A DNA stretch of 8,813 nucleotides from an uncultured Bacteriovorax sp. GTDB lineage: Bacteria > Bdellovibrionota > Bacteriovoracia > Bacteriovoracales > Bacteriovoracaceae. The DNA lies in NCBI GenBank assembly GCA_946481315.1, contig CAMLMH010000023.1, positions 1 to 8,813 on the forward strand, written 5' to 3'. The notes under the pieces were generated by a model. That model ran no database searches and was not told the origin of the DNA. It saw only the letters and a list, made by a program, of their open reading frames with translations. Of this stretch, positions 1-5,424 are shown piece by piece (positions within the stretch are counted from its first letter, which is position 1; every line of letters begins with the position of its first letter). Made by a program: the position numbers and the translations under genes.

Positions 1-53
1 TTTCTAAGAAAGCTCTTGAATCAATCAAGAACGCATCTGGAATGGTTAACTAG
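1..53 (+). CDS. rplO: 3' end of upstream gene, probably ribosomal protein L15
   Basis: The frame starting at base 3 reads SKKALESIKNASGMVN and stops at TAG 51-53. Only 16 residues are visible. A short alternating Lys/Ala/Glu helix followed by a Gly-containing tail fits the C-terminus of ribosomal protein L15 of the large subunit. L15 is also the gene normally found directly upstream of secY in the spc operon. The call rests mainly on position, because the visible protein is too short for independent recognition. The stop lies 16 bases before the secY ATG, which suggests one polycistronic transcript. Confidence 0.6.
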   Translation, partial: SKKALESIKNASGMVN

Positions 54-55
54 TT

Positions 56-61
56 AGGAAG
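56..61 (+). promoter_or_regulatory. Shine-Dalgarno that decides the secY start
   Basis: AGGAAG at 56-61 lies 8 bases before ATG 70 but only 2 bases before the in-frame TTG at 64. This makes ATG 70 the start and adds nothing to the protein upstream of MATSQGK. Confidence 0.8.
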
Positions 62-69
62 AATTGCCA

Positions 70-1380
70 ATGGCTACATCTCAGGGAAAGATAGAGGAAC
101 TCAAGAAGCGCATTTTTTATACATTCTTGTTGCTGCTAGTTTACAGACTAGCAGCTCAAGTGCCTGTGGCTGGCGTTAACGCATCAGCACTAAATTCATA
201 TTTCGCCGAAGGTGGCGGAGGAATTTTTGATCTCATCAACACTTTTAGTGGTGGTGCTTTCAAAAGATTCTCAGTTCTTGCCTTAGGTATCATGCCATAC
301 ATTACGACATCAATCATCTTCAGCTTGCTAGGTGAAGTTGTTCCACAAATCCAGGAAATGCAGGAAGACAGTGAAGGTCATAAAAAGATCCAGAGATGGA
401 CTCGATATGCATCAGTTCTTCTATGTTGTATTCAGGGATATGGTATGGCTGCGGCTTTTGAAGGCTTAAAGAGCAGTACTGGTATTCCTTTAATTAACGA
501 ACCAGGAATGATCTTTAGACTAACGACAATGATTACTCTGGCCGGCGGAACAATGTTCCTTCTTTGGCTGGGTGAAAGAATCACTGAATTTGGTCTGGAA
601 AATGGTGTTTCGCTTATTATCTTTACAGGTATCGCAGTAGAGCTTCCAGCTGAATTTTTCCAAAAGGTTACGCTATTTAGAAATGGTGAATTGTCTGGAT
701 GGAGTTTAGTGATCAGTATTGCGGTAATCGCACTTTCTCTATACATTGTTTCTTATATCGAGAGTGCCTTTAGAAACATTCCGGTTCAGTATGCTAAGCG
801 AGTTGTAAATAATCAAGTTTACGGTGGAAATCAAAACCTGCCACTTCGCCTTGATACGGGTGGTGTAATGCCTCCGATTTTAGCTTCTTCTCTTCTAGCA
901 GCGCCTGCGACCCTTGCGAACTTTGTTCCAGCAACAAGTCCGCTTAAACCTTACGTTGACACAATTCACCAGTCTTTATTGCCTGGGAACTTATTGTTCA
1001 ATCTGGTTTTTGCTTTCCTCATTTTTTATATGTCTTTTTTCTATGCACCTATTCAGTTTAAAACTAAAAAAGTTGCTGAGATGCTACAGAAAAACAACGC
1101 ATTCGTGCCGGGAATTCGCCCAGGACAAAAGACTCAGGAATATTTGGATTTTGTTCTCAATAGAGTGACGTTTTTTGGTGCCCTTTTCTTGATCGTGGTC
1201 TGTATTCTTCCGTCAGTTATAACAGGAAGTCACAGCCGCTTTGAAGGAACATCACTTCTGATCATGGTGAGTGTTGCTATGCGGGTTATGTTGAATGTTC
1301 AAACTTTTATGTATTCAGATAAGTACGAGACCGCCTTCAAGAGTAAGGGTAAATATAACGGTCCAAATAGAAGGTTTTAA
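70..1380 (+). CDS. secY: Preprotein translocase subunit SecY
   Basis: SecY is the central channel of the Sec translocon in the inner membrane. It moves unfolded preproteins with SecA and SecE/G and inserts membrane proteins. The 436-residue length and about ten hydrophobic segments fit the family. Family signatures are visible: the TM2 motif ALGIMPYITTSII (about 71-83), GERITEFGLENGVSLIIFTGI (about 168-188, close to the usual [21 protein letters not shown]), IPVQYAKRVV (237-246), and the C5 loop FVPGIRPGQKT (345-355) with the conserved Arg350 used in SecA contact. The C-terminus is of the E. coli type (VQTFMYSDKYETAFK). One oddity is Arg405 in TM10, where E. coli has Asp and B. subtilis has Glu. 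The Arg of ITERG is also replaced by Phe. The start is ATG 70, chosen by its SD. The gene sits between rplO and adk as in the classic spc order. Confidence 0.97.
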   Translation: MATSQGKIEELKKRIFYTFLLLLVYRLAAQVPVAGVNASALNSYFAEGGGGIFDLINTFSGGAFKRFSVLALGIMPYITTSIIFSLLGEVVPQIQEMQEDSEGHKKIQRWTRYASVLLCCIQGYGMAAAFEGLKSSTGIPLINEPGMIFRLTTMITLAGGTMFLLWLGERITEFGLENGVSLIIFTGIAVELPAEFFQKVTLFRNGELSGWSLVISIAVIALSLYIVSYIESAFRNIPVQYAKRVVNNQVYGGNQNLPLRLDTGGVMPPILASSLLAAPATLANFVPATSPLKPYVDTIHQSLLPGNLLFNLVFAFLIFYMSFFYAPIQFKTKKVAEMLQKNNAFVPGIRPGQKTQEYLDFVLNRVTFFGALFLIVVCILPSVITGSHSRFEGTSLLIMVSVAMRVMLNVQTFMYSDKYETAFKSKGKYNGPNRRF

Positions 1381-1383
1381 TTC

Positions 1384-2022
1384 ATGAAACCTCATTTGAT
1401 CATACTTGGAGCGCCTGGATCCGGAAAAGGCACACAGGCAGCGAAGTTGGTTGAAAAAGGCTTTAAGCACATTTCAACTGGCGATCTCTTGAGAAGTGAA
1501 ATTGCTAAAGGAACTGAATTAGGCCAGAAGGTTTCGGGAATTATTTCTCGAGGCGATCTGGTAGACGATAGTACTGTAATGGCCCTCCTAAAAGCTAATT
1601 GCGACGTAGACAAAATTAGCTATATTTTTGATGGGTTCCCTCGAAACATTGCCCAGGCAGAAATGCTGGAAGCAGAACTTCTCCAAGGAAGAAAAACCCT
1701 TGCGGTTTACTTCAACATTGACTTGGGAATTTTAGTTGATCGGGTTGTAAACAGAAGAACTTGCGGTAATTGCGGAGAAATCTACAACATGGCTACCAAG
1801 CCGCCAAGAGTTGAAAATGTTTGTGACAAGTGCGGAGCTAAGGATTCTTTAAAGCAGAGAAAGGATGACACTGAAGAGGTGGTCTCTAATCGCTTAAAGA
1901 TTTTCGCCGACACAGTTAATCCGATGCTGACTTTCTACAAATCAAAGGGCGCCTTGGTTGAGATTGATGCCTCTATGCAAGAATCGGCAGTCACTACAGC
2001 ACTAGAAAAAGTTATTGGTTAA
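1384..2022 (+). CDS. adk: Adenylate kinase, zinc-LID type
   Basis: This cytoplasmic enzyme interconverts ATP + AMP and 2 ADP. The 212-residue length fits the long, LID-containing bacterial form. The P-loop GAPGSGKGTQ is at 9-18. The AMP-binding region includes STGDLLRSEI (31-40) and FDGFPRN (82-88). The LID carries four cysteines as two CxxC pairs (C127/C130 and C147/C150), the structural zinc site of many Gram-positive and some Gram-negative enzymes; E. coli Adk has none of these cysteines. The catalytic Arg region QRKDDTEEVVSNRL follows at 158-171. AGAAGG at 1369-1374 lies 9 bases before the ATG and overlaps the end of secY, and the two genes are only 3 bases apart, so they are likely co-expressed. 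The map gene often found next is absent here. Confidence 0.97.
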   Translation: MKPHLIILGAPGSGKGTQAAKLVEKGFKHISTGDLLRSEIAKGTELGQKVSGIISRGDLVDDSTVMALLKANCDVDKISYIFDGFPRNIAQAEMLEAELLQGRKTLAVYFNIDLGILVDRVVNRRTCGNCGEIYNMATKPPRVENVCDKCGAKDSLKQRKDDTEEVVSNRLKIFADTVNPMLTFYKSKGALVEIDASMQESAVTTALEKVIG

Positions 2023-2047
2023 ACAAAAAATAAGGTCTAAATAGCAC

Positions 2048-2077
2048 TTGCTATATAGGTTTAAATCAGGATATACA
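2048..2077 (+). promoter_or_regulatory. Possible sigma-70-type promoter upstream of infA
   Basis: TTGCTA (2048-2053) and TATACA (2072-2077) are 18 bases apart in the 72-base adk-infA gap, the longest gap in the ribosomal block. Each hexamer matches the sigma-70 consensus at 4 of 6 positions. A start near 2084 would leave a leader of only about 10 bases and would remove part of the region before the SD. The -35 hexamer overlaps a small hairpin, ATAGC/GCTAT (2041-2045/2050-2054). Chance matches are common in AT-rich DNA, so this is tentative. The gap size is an independent reason to expect an internal promoter for infA-rpmJ-rpsM-rpsK-rpoA-rplQ. Confidence 0.3.
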
Positions 2078-2094
2078 ACCTGCTTTAGGGAATT

Positions 2095-2313
2095 ATGACT
2101 GACAAAGATATCATCGAAGTAGAAGGCGAAGTTACTGAGCTTTTACCGAATACAAAATTTCGTGTTAAGTTGCCGAATGGACACGTAATTATTGCTCATA
2201 TTAGTGGTAAAATGCGTATGCACTTCATTAAAATTCTTCCAGGGGACAAAGTCCTGGTTGAGATCAGTAAATACGATTTAACGAAAGGTAGAATCACTTA
2301 CAGAAGTAAGTAA
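2095..2313 (+). CDS. infA: Translation initiation factor IF-1
   Basis: IF-1 binds the A site of the 30S subunit during initiation and supports IF-2 and IF-3. The protein is 72 residues, the standard length, and is a single OB-fold (S1-like) domain. The family core is nearly unchanged: [19 protein letters not shown] (about 6-24), [26 protein letters not shown] (28-53) and [11 protein letters not shown] (60-70). AGGG at 2087-2090 lies 4 bases before ATG 2095, slightly short spacing for this window. It is followed after 20 bases by rpmJ, the usual infA-rpmJ pairing. There is no sign of duplication or truncation. Confidence 0.97.
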   Translation: MTDKDIIEVEGEVTELLPNTKFRVKLPNGHVIIAHISGKMRMHFIKILPGDKVLVEISKYDLTKGRITYRSK

Positions 2314-2333
2314 GTTGTTGTGGGGATAAAGTC

Positions 2334-2450
2334 ATGAAAGTAAGAGCTTCAGTAAAAGTAATCTGTAAAGATTGTAAAGTTATCAAGAGAAAAGGTGTTT
2401 TAAGAGTTGTTTGCAAAAGCAGTCCAAAACATAAACAGAGACAAGGGTAA
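2334..2450 (+). CDS. rpmJ: Ribosomal protein L36, zinc-binding (C+) form
   Basis: L36 is a small zinc-ribbon protein of the 50S subunit. The 38-residue product begins [15 protein letters not shown] and ends PKHKQRQG, both family signatures. All four zinc ligands are present: C11, C14, C27 and H33 (CxxC, then C-x5-H). This is therefore the zinc-containing C+ form, not the zinc-independent C- paralogue that many bacteria switch to under zinc limitation. The 38-residue length with C-x5-H matches E. coli rather than the 37-residue C-x4-H form. GGGGA at 2322-2326 lies 7 bases before the ATG. The gene is short and easily missed. It lies 20 bases after infA and 12 bases before rpsM, so it is clearly part of the operon. 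Confidence 0.96.
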   Translation: MKVRASVKVICKDCKVIKRKGVLRVVCKSSPKHKQRQG

Positions 2451-2462
2451 TCAGGGGTATAT

Positions 2463-2846
2463 ATGGCACGTATTTTAGGTGTAGACATTCCAAGAAACAA
2501 AGCAATGAGAATCGCTCTTCAGTCACTTTATGGTGTTGGACCAAAAGTAGCAGCAGAAGTATTGGCAAAATCTGGAATTGATCCAGAAAAAAGCTCGAAT
2601 GATATTTCTGAAGAAGAAGTTCAGATGATCAGAAAGTATCTCGAAGAAGATTATGTCGTTGAAGGTGACCTTCGTCGTGAAATCGGTCTTAACATCAAGA
2701 GACTAAAAGATATGGCTTGTTACAGAGGTGTTCGTCATAGAAAATCACTTCCTGTAAGAGGACAAAGAACGCATACAAATGCAAGAACGAGAAAAGGTCC
2801 TGCAGTTGCTATCGCTGGTAAGAAATCAATCAAGTCGCTTAAATAA
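2463..2846 (+). CDS. rpsM: Ribosomal protein S13
   Basis: S13 sits in the head of the 30S subunit, contacts the P-site tRNA and forms an intersubunit bridge. The 127-residue length is normal to slightly long. Visible signatures: [30 protein letters not shown] at the N-terminus (helix-two-turn-helix fold), [43 protein letters not shown] (about 70-112), and a basic tail ending GKKSIKSLK that extends toward the tRNA. AGGGG at 2453-2457 lies 5 bases before the ATG. The gap from rpmJ is only 12 bases, so there is no room for the long rpsM leader pseudoknot that S4 binds in E. coli. This fits with rpsD not being in the operon. Confidence 0.97.
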   Translation: MARILGVDIPRNKAMRIALQSLYGVGPKVAAEVLAKSGIDPEKSSNDISEEEVQMIRKYLEEDYVVEGDLRREIGLNIKRLKDMACYRGVRHRKSLPVRGQRTHTNARTRKGPAVAIAGKKSIKSLK

Positions 2847-2864
2847 TTAATTTAGGATAGTTAT

Positions 2865-3248
2865 ATGGTAAAAAAAGTTGTTAAGAAAAAAGTAAAAAAG
2901 AACGTATCGCACGGGATTTGTCATATCCAGGCTTCGTTCAATAATACAATCGTAACGTTCACTGATCCTCAAGGGAACGCTCTTGCTTGGGCAAGTGCCG
3001 GTCAATTAGGATTCAGAGGTTCAAAAAAATCGACTCCGTTCGCTGCTCAAACTGCTTCTCTAGAAGCTGCCAAAAGAGCTGTTGAACATGGATTAAGCTC
3101 AGTAGAAGTACGAGTAAAAGGTCCAGGAGCAGGTAGAGAGAACGCTATCAGAGCTCTTCTTGGAGCTGGAATCAGAATCATTTCTGTTTCTGATAGAAGC
3201 CCTATTCCGCATAATGGATGTAGAGCACCTAAGAGAAGAAGAGTCTAA
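2865..3248 (+). CDS. rpsK: Ribosomal protein S11
   Basis: S11 lies on the platform of the 30S subunit near the mRNA exit and the E site. The 127-residue protein has a Lys-rich N-terminus ([11 protein letters not shown]), then [46 protein letters not shown] (about 17-62), [15 protein letters not shown], and the conserved C-terminus [15 protein letters not shown]. The Asn-Gly in HNGC is where E. coli S11 carries an isoaspartate. AGGA at 2854-2857 lies 7 bases before the ATG. The next gene is rpoA after only 24 bases; rpsD (S4), which usually separates them, is not present. Confidence 0.97.
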   Translation: MVKKVVKKKVKKNVSHGICHIQASFNNTIVTFTDPQGNALAWASAGQLGFRGSKKSTPFAAQTASLEAAKRAVEHGLSSVEVRVKGPGAGRENAIRALLGAGIRIISVSDRSPIPHNGCRAPKRRRV

Positions 3249-3272
3249 TTACCTATTTAAGGAGTCGTTGAA

Positions 3273-4301
3273 ATGGATAATTTTACAGCTAAAAACTGGA
3301 ATAGCATGATTAGACCAGTAGCCCTAGAAGCTGAAAGCGAAAGCTTGAGAAATGATTACGGTAAATTCGTAGCTAAGCCACTTGAGAGAGGCTATGGCCA
3401 AACTCTTGGTAACTCTCTTCGTAGAGTTCTTCTTTCTTCTCTTCAGGGAGCAGGAATTGTAGCAATCAGAATTGAAGGTGTTGAACATGAGTTCGGTACA
3501 ATCAATAACGTAAAAGAAGAAGTTTCAGAAATCATTCTTAACTTAAAAGAAGTGCGTTTCAAAATTTCTGGAAAAGAAGACACTGTTCTAGTTCTTGAGA
3601 AATCAGGAGAGGGTCCAGTTAGAGCTTCAGATATCGTAACAAATGCTAACGTTGAAATTCTTAACCCAAATCACGTTATTGCAAACATCTCTTCTGGTGG
3701 ATCACTTAAGATCGAACTTAAGGTGGCTCGTGGAAAAGGTTATGTTACAGCTGTAGATAACAAAGACGAGTATGAACTACCTGTTGGATGGATCTACCTA
3801 GATACACTTTTCTCGCCAGTTTATCGTGTAAACTACTCAGTTACGAACACTCGTGTTGGTAAGAGAACAGACTTCGATAAATTAACGCTGGAAGTGTGGA
3901 CGAACTCTGGTATTAATCCTGCTGATTCAATTGCTTTTGCTGCAAAAATCTTAAGAGACCAGCTAGCTGTGTTCTTAACATTCGAAGATGAAGAGCAAGT
4001 TGTTAAGCATGATTCTAAACCAGTTGCTATCTCTTCACCGACAAACAATGCGCTTCTTAAGCCAGTATCTGAACTTGAACTATCTGTTCGTTCAGCTAAC
4101 TGTCTACAGAATGCTAACATTAAGTATATCTACGAACTCGTTTCGAAGACAGAAGGTGAAATGCTTAGAACTAAGAACTTCGGTAGAAAGTCTTTGAATG
4201 AAATCAAAGAAATCCTAACGAGCATGGGTCTTGGTCTAGGGATGAAAGTTGATAGCTTGATGAAAGACATTCAAGACGGAAAAGTAGTAGGCAAAAACTA
4301 A
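3273..4301 (+). CDS. rpoA: RNA polymerase alpha subunit
   Basis: Alpha dimerises to start RNA polymerase assembly, and its C-terminal domain contacts UP elements and activators. The 342 residues include the N-terminal domain with [43 protein letters not shown] (32-74) and the assembly domain through about 240. A variable linker (about 243-260) follows. The C-terminal domain (about 262-330) has [22 protein letters not shown] and [14 protein letters not shown]. The DNA-contact residues of E. coli (R265, N268, C269, G296, K298, S299) have counterparts at R273, N276, C277, G304, K306 and S307, so UP-element recognition is probably kept. A strong TAAGGAG at 3258-3264 lies 8 bases before the ATG. 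The gene follows rpsK directly, with no rpsD between. Confidence 0.98.
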   Translation: MDNFTAKNWNSMIRPVALEAESESLRNDYGKFVAKPLERGYGQTLGNSLRRVLLSSLQGAGIVAIRIEGVEHEFGTINNVKEEVSEIILNLKEVRFKISGKEDTVLVLEKSGEGPVRASDIVTNANVEILNPNHVIANISSGGSLKIELKVARGKGYVTAVDNKDEYELPVGWIYLDTLFSPVYRVNYSVTNTRVGKRTDFDKLTLEVWTNSGINPADSIAFAAKILRDQLAVFLTFEDEEQVVKHDSKPVAISSPTNNALLKPVSELELSVRSANCLQNANIKYIYELVSKTEGEMLRTKNFGRKSLNEIKEILTSMGLGLGMKVDSLMKDIQDGKVVGKN

Positions 4302-4327
4302 GAATTTTTTAAAATTTAGGTGGAAGT

Positions 4328-4684
4328 ATGAGACACGGTAATCACAAATATACATTAGGCGTAAAGCCAGCTCACAGACAGGCAATCATCAGAAATCTTG
4401 CTGTGGAAGTATTCGAGCACGGGAAAATCAAAACAACTCATGCTCGCTGTATGGCCCTTAGAGGATATGTTGAAAAGCTAATCACTCTTGCGAAAGAAGA
4501 TTCTGTACACAATAGAAGAATTGCATATTCAAAATTGAACAATAAAGATGCAGTAACAAACCTATTTGTTAACGTAGCTCCAAAGTTCAAGACAAGAAAC
4601 GGCGGATACACGCGTGTGGTGAAAATTGCTGACGGAAGAGTTGGTGATAGCGCTAAAATGAGCTACTTCACGCTAGTAGATTAA
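4328..4684 (+). CDS. rplQ: Ribosomal protein L17, last gene of the ribosomal block
   Basis: L17 is a 50S protein near the peptide exit region. The 118-residue protein has the family landmarks: MRHGNHKYTLGVKPAHRQAIIRNLAVEVFEHGKIKTTHARC (1-41), VEKLITLAKED (48-58) and APKFKTRNGGYTRVVKIADGRVGDSAKMSYFTLV near the C-terminus. The N-terminus reads MRHGNHKYTLGVK where most relatives have MRHRKAGRKLGR, so it is less basic than usual. AGGTGG at 4318-4323 lies 4 bases before the ATG. It is separated from rpoA by 26 AT-rich bases. A strong intrinsic terminator follows 19 bases after the stop, so this gene closes the ribosomal transcription unit. Confidence 0.96.
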   Translation: MRHGNHKYTLGVKPAHRQAIIRNLAVEVFEHGKIKTTHARCMALRGYVEKLITLAKEDSVHNRRIAYSKLNNKDAVTNLFVNVAPKFKTRNGGYTRVVKIADGRVGDSAKMSYFTLVD

Positions 4685-4696
4685 TACAGACAAGAC

Positions 4697-4702
4697 TATA
4701 AT
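4697..4702 (+). promoter_or_regulatory. Consensus -10 hexamer for the thioredoxin gene
   Basis: TATAAT at 4697-4702 is a perfect sigma-70 -10 sequence. It sits just upstream of the terminator's 5' arm (4704-4710). No good -35 is found 17 bases upstream (TAGTAG 4674-4679, inside the end of rplQ). Transcription would be expected to start about 4709-4710, inside the 5' arm, so the resulting RNA could not form the terminator hairpin and would keep the GGAGG free. Promoter activity is inferred. Confidence 0.45.
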
Positions 4703-4703
4703 G

Positions 4704-4729
4704 AGCCTCCCTAGCGGAGGCTTTTTTTT
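4704..4729 (+). terminator. Intrinsic terminator of the ribosomal operon; its 3' arm is also the SD of the next gene
   Basis: AGCCTCC (4704-4710) pairs perfectly with GGAGGCT (4716-4722) around a 5-base loop, CTAGC, and runs into eight T residues (4722-4729). This is a textbook intrinsic terminator for the ribosomal operon. The next start codon, ATG 4730, follows the T run with no gap. GGAGG (4716-4720) lies 9 bases before it, in ideal position to act as SD. The terminator stem and the ribosome binding site are thus the same bases. Confidence 0.93.
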
Positions 4730-5323
4730 ATGCGCTTTAATATCTTTACAAAATTTCTGATCATATTCGCACTGTTGTTCCTAACATATTTATATGCAAA
4801 TTATGAACGCCAAAAATATTTCACTGATGACTCAGCGGAAAACATTCACGTTTTAAAAGAGTTGCCCAACTTATCAGTGGTGGCCGTGGGGTCCAATGAA
4901 AGAATTCAAGCTCATGAATTTGTAAAAGGAAGCAAGGGCGTTTTTGTTCACGTGTGGGGTACCTGGTGTGCACCTTGTGAAAAGGAAATGCCGGAATTTT
5001 TAGGATATGCTGAAAAGCTTAAAGATACAGGAATCAAATTTCTCTTAATTGCTGTTAATGACGACATGATGAAAATTAAGAAATTTTTGAGCCGCTTTCC
5101 TAACATTCCTTCTAATGTGACCTATGCCTTAGATCAGGAAAATAAAGTAATGGACCAATTAGGTACATTAAAGGTGCCGGAAACCTTTCTCTTTAATAAG
5201 GATGGAAAGCACATTAATAAATTCATCGGACCACAAGATTGGATGGCGGATTCATATGTTACCCGTCTAAACTTTTGGCTAAACGGCGAAATCCAGGTTC
5301 AGCAAAAGGTGGAATCCCACTAA
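4730..5323 (+). CDS. Membrane-anchored TlpA/ResA-like thioredoxin
   Basis: This is a predicted thiol-disulfide oxidoreductase that would work on the outer face of the cytoplasmic membrane, reducing or exchanging disulfides such as those of apocytochrome c or other envelope proteins. The 197 residues begin with a membrane anchor (about 7-25, FTKFLIIFALLFLTYLYA) with basic residues before it and no clear cleavage site. The thioredoxin fold follows. The active site is WCAPC (79-83; C80 and C83) in VFVHVWGTWCAPCEKEMPEF, typical of TlpA/ResA/CcmG. The cis-proline region is KVPETFLF (P150, followed by Glu), also typical of the TlpA group. A GPQDW segment near 167-171 matches the end of the fold. 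The exact partner cannot be told from sequence; no cytochrome maturation genes are nearby. Translation probably uses the GGAGG of the preceding terminator. Confidence 0.88.
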   Translation: MRFNIFTKFLIIFALLFLTYLYANYERQKYFTDDSAENIHVLKELPNLSVVAVGSNERIQAHEFVKGSKGVFVHVWGTWCAPCEKEMPEFLGYAEKLKDTGIKFLLIAVNDDMMKIKKFLSRFPNIPSNVTYALDQENKVMDQLGTLKVPETFLFNKDGKHINKFIGPQDWMADSYVTRLNFWLNGEIQVQQKVESH

Positions 5324-5353
5324 ATCTGTTAAATTTTTTTTCAATCTTGTTAA
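5323..5353 (+). repeat. Near-direct repeat flanking a T run, possible operator
   Basis: AATCTGTTAA (5323-5332) and AATCTTGTTAA (5343-5353) are near-identical, separated by AT-rich DNA containing eight T residues (5334-5341). The copies are offset by 20-21 bases, about two helical turns, so both would face the same side of the DNA. They lie between the thioredoxin stop and the activator gene. No protein is known to bind here. The T run has only a weak hairpin upstream (GTGG/CCAC, 5309-5320), so a terminator is not called. Confidence 0.3.
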
Positions 5354-5380
5354 GTTTCAACGGAAATTGCCGAAAAGTTT

Positions 5381-5424
5381 TACAACTGAGGGGCCTTTAG
5401 CCCCGTACTCTTGGGAGAGTTGTA
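5381..5424 (+). promoter_or_regulatory. Predicted structured leader around the activator start
   Basis: TACAACT (5381-5387) pairs perfectly with AGTTGTA (5418-5424), and the last A is the first base of the ATG start codon. Inside lies a GC hairpin, GGGGC (5390-5394) with GCCCC (5400-5404) and a 5-base loop. The SD GGGAG (5413-5417) falls on the 3' side between the two stems, next to the outer stem. If the outer stem forms, the start codon edge and SD are partly masked. No T run follows, so this is not a terminator. A translational control role is inferred. Confidence 0.45.

Noticed and set aside
64..69. TTG start for secY
   Set aside because: The AGGAAG SD is only 2 bases from it but 8 bases from ATG 70.
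432..746. Minus-strand open frame of 104 codons inside secY
   Set aside because: It lies wholly inside secY, has no SD, and its product has no recognisable family. The other minus-strand frames (for example 3833-4120, 6242-6478, 6659-6943) are rejected for the same reason.
4303..4316. AATTTTTTAAAATT inverted repeat between rpoA and rplQ as a terminator or attenuator
   Set aside because: The stem is made only of A-T pairs with a 2-base centre, too weak for termination. It is more likely AT-rich spacer DNA.
5309..5341. Terminator for the thioredoxin gene
   Set aside because: The stem GTGG/CCAC has only 4 strong pairs and lies 13 bases before the T run, so it does not have terminator geometry.
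5367..5423. TTG-initiated 19-residue extension of the sigma-54 activator
   Set aside because: There is no SD before TTG 5367, the extension runs through the GC hairpin, and ATG 5424 has GGGAG at good spacing.
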